Source: Apteryx mantelli
Taxonomy: Eukaryota > Chordata > Aves > Apterygiformes > Apterygidae
Reading direction: 5' to 3'
NCBI RefSeq assembly: GCF_036417845.1
Contig: NC_089979.1
Coordinates: 51,064,275-51,128,274, forward strand
Length of the DNA: 64,000 nt
Shown here: positions 14,801 through 26,800 of the stretch, piece after piece
Layout of the letters: each line of letters begins with the position of its first letter
Position numbering within the stretch: the first letter of the stretch is position 1
Made by a program: the position numbers and the translations under genes
The notes under the pieces: model-generated
The model's database searches: none
What the model saw: the letters and a program-made list of their open reading frames with translations, nothing else
Told to the model about the DNA's origin: nothing

Positions 14801-17800
14801 GGATACTGAAACAATATATATGGCTACATAAGTAAAGAATGTCTTAACTTTAAAAAAGGGACTAGTTAAAGTTAAGTATACAAGCTCACATATAGAACCA
14901 CCAAAAATATGTAGTTTTTCTGTAACAGTTATTAATCTTTATTGTAATTTTTAATGTTATTAATTTGCATTACTCAAAAGCTAAGTAAAAACAGAAACTT
15001 AAGGCCTGTCTTTTCTAAACTATCTAATCAGAATTAACAAGGAAATATTCTTACCTTCTTGGCTTTCAGATGTAATAAAATTCAACATTTTAACTGAATC
15101 TTCCTGAACTGGCTGATAGTCCAGGAGAAAATCATCTTCATTATCTTCATCAACTTCTTCACTGGTTTTCTTATTATCTGGTTCTGCTAACATGTATGTA
15201 GTAGAATTTATTAGACATTTTTTGGAAGATAATTAATACAGCATTTCCAGTTGTTTTTCCTCAAATTATAAAATGTAGAATAATAATATTAATTACTGCA
15301 AAATCAGAAATGTTCAGTCCAGCATTAGCTAAAATCTTGCCTGGAATTAGGAACAGAACACTCATGGTATGGGATCCATGTGCAATCAATTACATAATAC
15401 CTTCCGCTTTAATACTAATTAACACTATTTCTAAGACAAAAAGAACATCAATGTTTACATTTTCCATTAAATGTTTCCAATGCTACTGTTAATCTAATCT
15501 GAATTTAGAGAACAAAATAGTCTCAGTTCAGAGAGGTTCAGTCATTTGTTGGTCATTTCTGGAAAAATGTAAAGCTATGGTTCAATGCTACTTAATGAGG
15601 TTATAAAATCATTAAATTTGAAACATCTCTCTGGACATTTTTCAACTGCTCTGGGAGTCCTGCAGTCGTATTTTTCTTCATGCAAAGGACATATGGAAAA
15701 TAACAGTCAATAGCAAAAGCATAAATATCATACACTTCCATTACTCAGGCAACTGGATTTAGAGGGAGTCTACCACACAGACAAGTTAGTATATAACAAT
15801 CTAGTTATTTATTTAGAGGGCCTATGACGCGGTGATGATGCAGTTTTTGTAACACAGGTGTTTTCCAATAAAAAAGAAGAGGTGCAATACAGCATGCTAA
15901 AAAGGTCTAGAAAAATTATTAGTTGAAGTAGAAGCCATAGGGTCCAAATACCCAACAAACTTCCAATATTGTCACTAAAATTTTCACTTTTTCACAGAAT
16001 CACAGAATCACAGAATCACTGAGGTTGGAAGGGACCTCTGGAGATCATCTAGTCCAACCCCCCTGCTCAAGCAGGGTCACCTAGAGCACATTGCACAGGA
16101 TCGCATCCAGGCGCATTTTGAATATCTCCAGAGAAGGAGACTCCACCACCTCTCGGGGCAACCTGTTCCAGTGCTCTGTCACCCTCACAGTGAAAAAGTT
16201 TTTCCTCATGTTCAGATGGAAGTGTCTGTGTTTCAGTTTGTGCCCATTGCCTCGCGTCCTGTCGCTCGGCACCACTGAAAAGAGTCTGGCCCCATCCTCT
16301 CGACACCCTCCCTTCAGATACTTATACACATTGATAAGATCTCCTCTCAGCCTTCTCTTCTCCAAGCTAAACAGGCCAAGCTCTCTCAGCCTTTCCTCAT
16401 AAGAGAGATGCTCCAGTCCCCTAATCATCTTTGTGGCCCTTCGCTGCACTTGCTCCAGTAGTGCCACATCCCTCTTGTACTGGGGAGCCCAGAACTGGAC
16501 GCAGTACTCCAGATGTGGCCTCACCAGGGCTGAGTAGAGGGGGAGAATCACCTCCCTCGACCTGCTGGCAACACTCTTTCTGATGCAGCCCAGGATACCA
16601 TTGGCCTTCTTGGCCACAAGGGCACATTGCTGCCTCATACTTAACTTGGTGTCCACCAGCACTCCCAGGTCCTTCTCAGCAGAGCTGCTTTCCAGCAGGT
16701 CAACCCCCAACCTGTACTGCTGCATGGGGTTATTCCTCCCCAGGTGCAGGACCCTGCACTTCCCTTTGTTGAATTTCATGAGGTTCCTCTCTGCCCACCT
16801 CTCCAGCCTGTCCAAGTCTCTCTGAATGGCAGCACAGCCCTCTGGCGTATCGGCCACTCCTCCCAGTTTTGTATCATCAGCAAACTTGCTGAGTGTGCAC
16901 TCTGTGCCTTCATCCAGGTCATTGATGAAGAAGTTGAACAAGACTGGACCCAGTACTGACCCCTGGGGGACACCGCTAGCTACAGGCCTCCAACTAGACT
17001 CTGTACCACTGATCACAACTCTCTGAGCTCTGCCATTCAGCCAGTTCTCAATCCACCTCACTGTCCACTCATCTAACCCACACTTCCTGAGCTTGTCTAT
17101 GAGGATGCTATGGGAGACAGTGTCAAAAGCCTTGCTGAAGTCTAGGTAGACAACATCCACTGCTCTCCCCTCATCTACCCAGCCAGTCATCCCATCATAG
17201 AAGGCTATCAGATTGGTTAAGCAGGATTTCCCCTTGGTGAAGCCATGCTGACTATTCCTGATCACCTTCTTTTCCTCCACATGCGTGGAGATGGCTTCCA
17301 GGATGAGCTGCTCCATCACCTTTCCAGGGATGGAGGTGAGGCTGACTGGCCTGTAGTTCCCTGGGTCCTCCTTCTTGCCCTTTTTGAAGACTGGGGTGAC
17401 ATTGGCTTTCTTCCAGTCCTCGGGCACCTCTCCTGTTCTCCATGACCTTTCAAAGATGATGGAGAGTGGCTTAGCAATAACATCCGCCAGCTCCCTCAGC
17501 ACTCGTGGGTGCATCCCATCAGGGCCCATGGATTTGTGGGTGTCAAGTTTGCTTAAATGATCTCTAACCCACTCCTCCTCCACCAAGGGAAAGTCTTCCT
17601 CTCTCCAGACTTTCTCTCTTGCCTCCAGGGTCTGGGGCTCCTGAGGGCTGGCCTGAGCAGTAAAGACTGAAGCAAAGAAGGCATTCAGTAACTCTGCCTT
17701 CTCTGCATCCTTCGTCACCAGGGCACCCACCCCATTCAGCAAAGGGCCCACGTTTTCCCTAGTCTTCCTCTTGCTGCTGATGTATTTGAAGAAGCCCTTC

Positions 17801-20800
17801 TTGTTGTCCTTGACATCTCTAGCCAGATTTAATTCCAAACGGGCCTTAGCCTTCCTCGTCGCATCCCTGCATACTCTGACAACATTCCTGTATTCATCCC
17901 AAGTGGCCTGTCCCCCTTTCCACTTTCTGTAGACTTCCTTCTTCTGGTTGAGTTTTGCCAGGAGCTCCTTGCTCATCCATGCAGGTCTCCTGCCTCCTTT
18001 GCTTGACTTCTTGCTCATAGGGATGCACCGCTCTTGAGCCTGGAGGAAGTGATGTTTGAATATTAACCAACTCTCTTGAACACTCCTTCCTTCCAGGGCC
18101 CTCACCCATGGGATTCCTCCAAGTAGGTCCCTGAAGAGGACAAAGTTTGCTCTCCTGAAGTCCAGGGTTGCGATCCTACTTGGTGCCCTGCTGCCTCCTC
18201 GCAGGATCCTGAACTCCACCATCTCATGGTCACTGCAGCCAAGGCAGCCCCCAACCTTCACATCTTCCACCAGTCCTTCTTTGTTTGTTAGTACGAGGTC
18301 CAGCAGCACACCTCTCCTTGTTGGCTCCTCCACCACCTGGGTCAAGAAGTTGTCACCAATGCTCTGCAGGAATCTCCAGGACTGTTTGTGCCTAGCTGTG
18401 TTGTCTTTCCAGCAGATATCAGGGTGGTTGAAGTCCCCCATGAGAACCAGGGCCTGGGATTGTGAGGCTACTTCCAGCTGTCTGTAGAAGGCCTCATCCA
18501 CTTCCTCTTCCTGATCAGGTGGCCTGTAGTAAACACCCACAACAGTGTCACCTCTATTAGCCTGCCCTTTGATCCTTACCCATAAGCTCTCGACTCGCTC
18601 TTCATCCACCCCTAGGCACAGCTCAATACATTCCAGTTGCTCTCTCACATAAAGAGCAACTCCACCACCTCGCTTTCCTGGCCTGTCTTTCCTAAAAAGT
18701 ACGTAGCCATCCATGACAGCACTCCAGTCATGCGAGCTATCCCACCATGTCTCTGTAATGGCAATGAGATCATGGCCCTGCGACCGCACACACATCTCTA
18801 GTTCTTCCTGTTTGTTCCCCAAGCTGCGTGCATTGGTGTACAGGCATTTCAGGGAGGTGATCGAGCATGCAGGTTTCCCAGGAGGGATACAAGAGGGTCC
18901 TCCATAGCCACATCCCATGCGCACTTCCCTGGCTGCATTCACCTGTTGGAGGCATCCTGACTTGAGCAGTCTTTTGCCAACTACCCTGTCACTATAACTC
19001 TCCCCTTCCCCCATCTTTCCTAGTTTAAAGCCCTCCTTACCAGGTTGGCCAACCTGTTGGCAAAGACCCGCGTGCCCCGCCTCGTGAGGTGGATCCCATC
19101 TCTCGCCATCAGTTGTTGATCTTCAAACAGGGTCCCATGGTCGTAGAAACCAAAACCCTGTTGCCAACACCAGCGGCGCAGCCAGTCGTTAACCTGGAAA
19201 GTCCGTCTCCTCCTCCTCTCATCCATCCCCCTCACTGGCAGGATTGAGGAGAAGATGACCTGGGCTCCCAGACCCTTGACCACCATCCCCAGAGCTCTGA
19301 AATCCTGCTTGATGGTCTGCAGTTTGCCCTTGGTGTCATTGGCACCCACATGGAAGAGCAGCAGTGGGTAATAGTCCGAAGAATGGATGAGCCTTGGCAG
19401 TCTTTGCATGACATCTCTCACACGAGCCCCCGGCAGGCCGCAAACCTCTCTAGACAAGAGGTCAGGTCGGCAGATAGATGCCTCCGTCCCCTGTAGCAGG
19501 GAGTCCCCCACAACAATCACCCGCCGCTTTTTCCGGGTGTTCCGGCAGGGCACAGGGTCTGTTGTCCCGGTTACTTCCCTGGCAGCCATGCCCATCTCCT
19601 CCTCATCCTGGAGGGCACTAAACCTGTTCTTCAGCTTCAGGTCTTCGGGAGGAGTAGGAGCCTTTCTCCTCCCACGAGCAGTGACCAGTTTCCAGCCTTC
19701 TTCTATGATGTTATGATGTACCATTTCACACGGCACAGAGCCCTCTGGCAACTCCACTGCTGCAGGGGGTTGGGACTCCCGAAGCTGCACAGTCTCCGAG
19801 AATACCCTGTCTATCTCTTGCTCTGCTTCTCGGATGCTGCGCAGCCTACTGACCTCCTCCCGTAACTCCCTTACCTGACGACACAACTCGTCAACAGCAG
19901 CACACCTCCTGCAGGAGAGCTGGCTGCCAGCCCAGGCCTCCCGGAGAGGCCCCAAGCACTCCCTGCAGCCTGAGACCTGTAGAGCTGCATCTACTGTCAG
20001 AGGGCCAGTCTGGGTCCAAGCCTCTGACACAGCAACTCCAGCAGCCGCTGGGGAACGTGCTGTGCGGCGTGTCACGACCATATTGGGGAAGTGTACACCG
20101 CAGGGAACAGAAATGAAGGTCCCTTCGCACGTCCCTTCGCACGCCCTTCTGCGCGAACTGCTGCGCAAACTGCTGCGTCTGTTCGCTGCCTCTGTTCGCT
20201 GCGCTCTGGGAGCTGCGCTCTAGGCCTGGCTCTTATATAGGCCTCTCCCTAGCACTGACTCACAGGGTGCTTGACCGCCCAATCAAGGGCCACTGGGATC
20301 AAAGGCCCCAACCCCCTCTGGTCAGGGGCAACCCAGAGAGCTCGTTAGCAGCAGCCACTCCTAGCTGGAGCTTTTCCCACGAGCTTTTCCCAGGAGAAGT
20401 CAAGGCCTCCTGCAGTTGTCCTTGCCTAGCTTCCCCTTTCCTGTTCACAGCGATCACCTTCTAGGTCCTCGGGGGTCCTCAGAAAGCCCACAACTTCCAC
20501 AAGATCCTCAAGTTCTAGTCAGAGCCCAACCACTGCTGCGCAAACTGCTGCGTCTGTTCGCTGCCTCTGTTAGCTGCGCTCTGGGAGCTGCGCTCTAGGC
20601 CTGGCTCTTATATAGGCCTCTCCCTAGCACTGCCTAAGAGGGTGCTTGACCGCCCTAATCAAGGGCCACTGGGATCAAAGGCCCCAACTCTCTTTGGTTA
20701 GGAGCACCAAGAGAGCTCGTTAGCAGCAGCCACTCCTAGCTAGAGCTTTTCCCACGAGCTTTTCCCAGGAGAAGTCAAGGCCTCCTGCAGTTATCCTTGC

Positions 20801-23800
20801 CTGGCTTCCCCTTTCCTGTTCACAGCAATCACCTGCTAGTTCCTCGGGGGTCCTCAGAAAGCCCACAACTTCCAACAAGATCCTCAAGTTCTAGTCAGAG
20901 CCCAAACACTGCTGCGCAAACTGCTGCGTCTGTTCGCTGCCTCTGTTAGCTGCGCTCATATCTATTCCTTCCCTTTCATATCTATTCCTTTAGTCATGTC
21001 AATGAGAAATGATTTTTTAAATTCTTTTGATGTAGCACCAAAATGCACACAGTCTAATGAAATACTAAAACTAGACCTTACTATGAAGGAGCACTGAAAA
21101 TACATGTTTTTTCTCTTCAGTCGTTTACTCCTCACAGAACTAAGCTAACATTTACCACAAAAAAAAAATATTTGTTTCCTTTTGCCACAAGTGCATGAGA
21201 GATGTATGTACGTCTCTCATGCATTTAATAGACTGGCATTTTAATGCAAAAGAAAAAAGCTCTTCAAAAGAATGACTGTGAATTTACACAAACTCTGTCA
21301 CTGTAAGCAACAGTATGTACCTCTTGGCAACTGCAGAAGAATCACTGCAACTCTAGTGATCATGTATGTTTTCATCCCAATATAGTATAATGCAATTCAG
21401 ATGGAATACGATGATTTGTCTGCATATTCCACTGAATTTTGTCTTCTCTTCAGGCTACTGCCAATCTTCCAAGAGTGTACTCAACACCAGAAGTTAACTA
21501 CTGCTATGAATGATTCCTCTGCAGAATAGAGGACAATGCATGATGTACCTGCATACTGAACTCTACTATCACAGAAGTAATTCAATTCCTAAGAGAACTG
21601 ATGTCCTTGTTCTAGTTCACTGACATCCTCCCTTCCTTTTTTTTTTTTCCTATTGCTTTTTAAAAAGGGAAATCATTGTGGTAAAACAATAAGCCATAAA
21701 ATTAGAGACTGCTGTTTTCTTTTATCTAGATCCAATACAAAACTGGAAATAAAGCTTTAAGTCACAGTGAAATCTTACTTTGCAATTAAATCAGAGGTAA
21801 ACAGAAAAAAAACCCAACACCCATTTTCTTAAGTACCTGGATCTGATGACTGTGCCTTTTCTATCAGAACTTCTCGTATCTTCTCCACCCATAAATAAAG
21901 AATACTTTCACCAAGGTTCTGTCTGGAAGTCATTTAAAATTCACAATGAATAAGAATTCTTTTTTGCAGATTTCACTTGGAAAGTATCTACATTAAATAA
22001 CATGCAGAGTTCAGACATGCAAAAATAGAACATTATAGTCTAGTGTGATAAAGAGTTTTGACAGGCTTGTTTAAAGGTCTATTTAGGTAGTTCACTGTAT
22101 GAAACAGCTGACTTCTGCATCATTACGTACTGTCTTTGTGGCTTTCTTTGACATTAAAAGCATCAATGATGGAGGAAAACAGGCAACTGATGGAAACTGG
22201 CCACAAAAGAAAGTGAAAGCAACTGAGAAAAGGGTAAGTTGTTCGTTTCCCCTACTGAGTAACTTTTTGCAAGAATCCTAAGCCAGGGTGTCTAGCCTCA
22301 GAGCCTTCTTCAGGTCAGTTGCTTTCTATAACAAAGTATTGTACTGCCAGTGGTGAACTCTTTCAGCCACTCTGTGGCTGTAGGAGAGTCTTCGCCTTTA
22401 TGTTTTCAGGGGCTCTTCCTTGGAAAGGTGCCCCTTCTTTTCCTGCTCATGCACTCAGTACACAAACATCTAGGGTTGAGTTTGGTGGACTGCATAGTAT
22501 GGCAGTGGCAATAGACCAAATGGAGCACTGGATGGATTTGCTAGTTTGGGTGAGAAGCAGTCCCATAGGAGGGGGAGGAGAAGCAAGGATTTAGGTCTGG
22601 GAGTCCTTAGTTAGGCGGCACCAGTGTAAACATATACTTTTTATGTGTATATTCAGAGCTAAGTAATGTTGCCTTCATGCACAGCAGGACCCAAACAACC
22701 CAAAATATATTTAAAAGTGTCCTGAAAAGTAATCTTCACAATATTTTGATGAGAGTTGTGCATGTTTGTCTCAAAACCAAAACCGAAGATTTAGAGCCTT
22801 AGCTAACTCACACTTTCTCATTAATAATTTTATACTTACTGCCACCATCTGGGGCAGCATATAAGTACACATCAATGACAAAATTACATTTTTAAATGCT
22901 TACTTTGCTAATTGTGCACAGCACTATTGCTGAACAAAATCAGAAATTCAAACAGATATACATATTTCACGAAAAATATTCAAGGAACAGTAAGAACGTT
23001 ATAAACTTGTAGCTAGGTCAAATTTGGACTCTCAAAATCTGGACAGATTCCAGAACAAGTCAGTGCCCTACTTCATGCTGCTGCTTATCATATAGAAGCA
23101 CCACTTCAATACGCAAAGAACTACATTTAATTATGACATTTTAACTACAGAATCAAGAATTAAACTTCATAGTAGTTCTCTGAAATATATTTCCCATTTC
23201 CCATCTCAGAGCATATTTCTTAATATGGAGCTGTTATTAGGAAATGCTCTGGAATGAGAGAGATAGAATGAATATGATTTCTCTGCTGTGAACAAGTAAC
23301 TAGCAATTTCTAAAGTTATAACCCAGTTTCAACTTTCACCTATTATTAGCAAGTTACACTTAGTCTTAAAGGTCTTTCGAGGCTGTTTTCTATCTTGTCA
23401 CTTAGGTATCTAAGTCCTGAAAAAAGCTTTGCACTGAATAAAATTTTTACTTTGAGAATATCTTAAAAAAAAAAATCCAAATATTTGTTACTTTTTAAAG
23501 TACTTTGGGTCTGCCCAAATTGACTTGTGATCTGTAATTATCTGCTTTTCCCACCTCATTATGCAGACTAGTGACTAACAGTATAGTTCGAACTGTTTTA
23601 GATGGAAAAGGTAGGTAGTTTAGATCCTTAGGCATTAAAAGCCAAGTAGATCGCTTAAACAATTGCTAAAAAAGCACCTGCAAACCATGCAGTGTACCTA
23701 TGTTTACCTGATAATTACCCAGATAATTACCCAGACCTTTTGATAGATCAAAGACTTTCAAGGAATACTGTGCACATCAGTGACTACTGCAGTAGTGAGA

Positions 23801-26800
23801 CACTTAGTTTAAACTGAGTTAGTGTTACATTACACTGGAGATCGTTGTTTGAAACACAGTAGGGCCTAAAGTAGAAACACATTCATTTTCTGCTGAACAA
23901 GTAAAAATGACAGGAGAGCAGGGAAGCTTCTCAACAGCAAACGATATAGACAAAACAGAGCTCCCAGGGACTGACCTGAATAGCATAACTTAACAATCTA
24001 CAAGACTGCTGCAAGTAAGAGTGCTTCAGAAGTACATTATTCCTCTCCACAGTTGTCATGTGGCAATTTGCTCCAGATGCTCAGGACAAAGTATAGGAAC
24101 AACCTGCAGCAGCTCTACCCTTGGTAGAGACTCCCACAACTCAGGTGCCTGAACAGAGAGTTAAGGTCAATCTCTGTTCCTTCTGCACCGCTGAATACTT
24201 GTGGTTCATATGATCCCATATAAATTTTCACTGAGCATCCTCTTCTATTTTTAACACTTCCATTTTGTTTGCTTAAATTATCTGCTACTTAATTAAGAAA
24301 CTCAGTTACCCAAGGTAATAGGGTAATTAGATAAAAAACCCTCATCCAAGTTAGAGTACCGCCTTCCTTATTGTATGCCATTAAAAAACAATACTTTTCT
24401 TATGTTCAGATTTCAGTATTTTGGGCATAACCATTCTCGCTTATGACATATTTCAGTTTCATTTAGTCTATATTATCTTTGGCATCTAAAAGGATTAAAT
24501 AAACTATATACAATTACTATGGTAACTACCCCAATTTCACAGCACTTCAAAACCATATAATTTAAGTATTTCTAAATGTTATGTTTATTCTCTGAGTTGC
24601 TGCTAAGTTTGCTGCATGCTGTGATAATAAACTGTCTCTGTTACTTTATAGTTAATAGATTCTACACATGGTTTAATTTACTTTAAAAACCAACTCATTC
24701 CTTAGCTGAAATACTGCTTTTTAATGCAAAATTGTTTTGCCTCTTTGCTCTAAGATATCAACAAATATTTTCACATCTTACAGTTTAATATCCAAATACA
24801 TAACAGATGCAGAAATCTCGTACTTAGTTCTCACAAAATGTTAAGTATAATAAATATAGAGCATATTTGACTGATTTATAAAAGAAACTTACTTTTGTAT
24901 GGCTGTTGCAACAATCATTTTGTAACCACTAACATGGGTACTTAAAACACACATAGAGCATGACATGAAACTGGAAATCCATTTTCTCCTGTTAATATAT
25001 TCCACTGTCTATCACTTACATGTATATTTCTTCCAAGCTATTTGCTAGTTCCATATAATCCTGTCCTCGAAGCCAAGAGGCACTAGGAAGAAAAGAAATA
25101 CAATGAAAATGGTGCCCATACACTGATTCCAGCATCTCTACTGAGCTCAACAAACGTTCATTTTAAAATAAATGTAACAGAAAACACAAAAGTAACATTT
25201 TGTCAATCATTCCTGCTGAACATGATTTCAGTTTTAAAAATCTTGGTAAAACCAGGAGCATCTAGTTTCCCTTCAAAACTCGGTCCTTGGGGTTACACTC
25301 ACCTCAGGTAAGAAAGCTGGACTCATTTTTCATTGTAGGCCATTGTCACTCCAGAGTCACCTTATGAATCACTAGCTTTCTTTTCTGGCCCATACCACCT
25401 ATTACCTTTACAGTGACCCTTCAGTTCTGTACTGGTATCCTCCTGGTCTCATGTTAAACTATACTTAGTCTCAAGTCTACTACCCCTATTTTCTATTGTC
25501 TTGCCAATAAACTAAAACTCTGATAGACATGTTCTGTATCATGCTATGCAGGCTTGGTCCCTCTATCATTGGAATCAGGGATCCAGCTGGCACATCTCCA
25601 TTGCCTTTGACTTACATATCAGGACTTCCTTCTAACAGGAACCAAGGCATGTGAGCAGCAGGGAAGGAAAAGAGTAAAATGGCTTGTATCGTTGGTTCCA
25701 TCCCAAAAGAGTCAGTGCTCAGACAAAAAACATGCCTTATAATCTGAAAGAAGGATCCAGACAAGAGGGGTACTCAAGGAAACAGTGAGACATCATTGTC
25801 TAACATGACAAGCAGCAGTCACCATATTGCCGCCTTGCAACAAAATAACATTTTTATTAGAAGAGTTCTGAGAGAAGAGAATGAATTGTCATTGAGAGCT
25901 CCATGAGGCTGGGTTGGGAGAAAGAGTAAACGTTCTTGCTTGAAACATCCTCATCCCCAGGATATTTTAATTCAAGGAGTCATCTTAACTGAACTTCAAC
26001 TTACACTTTGAACAATTAATGGTGGTAATTCAGAAAAGAGATACAAACACTTAAAAGAAAAAAAACTCGACAAGAAACTTCACTTACTTTAGTTGATAAA
26101 TAGGTGGCTCTGCAGATGGATATCCTGGAGGCAAAACTACCTGAAAAAAACTTGGTGTAAATATTCACTGGACTATTCCTCTCAACTACCTGAACTTTAC
26201 TTACAGACTCTGATGTGGAGCATTAGGGCAACAATCAGTGTTCCAAATGAAGAAAATAGTTGGCTTTGTTGTTACAGAATGAAGAAAACCTTTATGTCTG
26301 TATTTAGGATTCCAGTAACTGTTATATGTACAAATAATATATTTCGCAGTGTAATCTTTGGGGATGAAACGTCATGCAAACAAAAGCACAGAAGAAACTT
26401 GGAAGCAGCTACATGCATGGCTGCTGGATTTATTTAAGGGGCTCTGTACTTCCGTAATTAGGCACTTCAGTGTTACATCCTCTAAATAAAACTATTGTTT
26501 TCAGTGCTGTAAACACACAGTAGTAAGTTACTCAGCTAAGTTGATCTGAATTCAGTTTGTCTCCAGGCTTCACAGAAAGTAAGTCTAGAAGTGGTCACAG
26601 CTGGTTCACTCAGTTCTCCTATGCAAAGTCAATGTTAAAAAAATAATTTAAAAAGGAGACTTGGGGAAAACCACTGAAATTAGTTTTTGACAGGTGTGGA
26701 ATTAGGCTGTGTAATGTTACATAAAATGTTACAAGCACATTGATGTGTTACAGGAACCATCACTGAGAAGTCCATCAAGCATTCTGATCCAGAAGCTTGT

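Larger units (their letters stand above)
15993..20957 (-). mobile_element. CR1 LINE, copy 1: full length, both ORFs open
   Basis: About 4.97 kb on the minus strand, the same orientation as IMPACT, inside intron 5. In its own 5' to 3' order it has two promoter monomers (20957-20207), ORF1, ORF2 and a very short 3' UTR. It ends in the octamer tail ATTCTGTG repeated at 15993-16018. The 3' end matches the classic avian CR1 end (GAGGTTGGAAGGGACCTCTGG on the plus strand, 16020-16040). The 5' end falls at the same base as copy 2. Open ORFs and the short distance to copy 2 in sequence show a recent insertion. It may be able to make RNP proteins; activity is inferred only. Confidence 0.95.
20207..20957 (-). 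promoter_or_regulatory. CR1 copy 1 5' UTR: two tandem promoter monomers (about 376 and 375 bp)
   Basis: The outer unit (20582-20957) and inner unit (20207-20581) are tandem copies of the same sequence. Each contains one TATATAAG box on the minus strand (20614-20607 and 20239-20232), exactly 375 bp apart. Each repeats the segment CTGCTGCGCAAACTGCTGCG and the phrase AGAGCTCGTTAGCAGCAGCC. The unit resembles the tandem monomer promoters known from rodent L1. Confidence 0.9.

Noticed and set aside
15993-16018. CACAGAAT repeats as a microsatellite or CRISPR-like array
   Set aside because: This is the normal octamer tail of avian CR1, with no spacers.
16091-20598. Many plus-strand frames opposite CR1 ORFs
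   Set aside because: Shadows of the real minus-strand ORFs; they repeat in CR1 copy 2 at matching places because the DNA is repeated.
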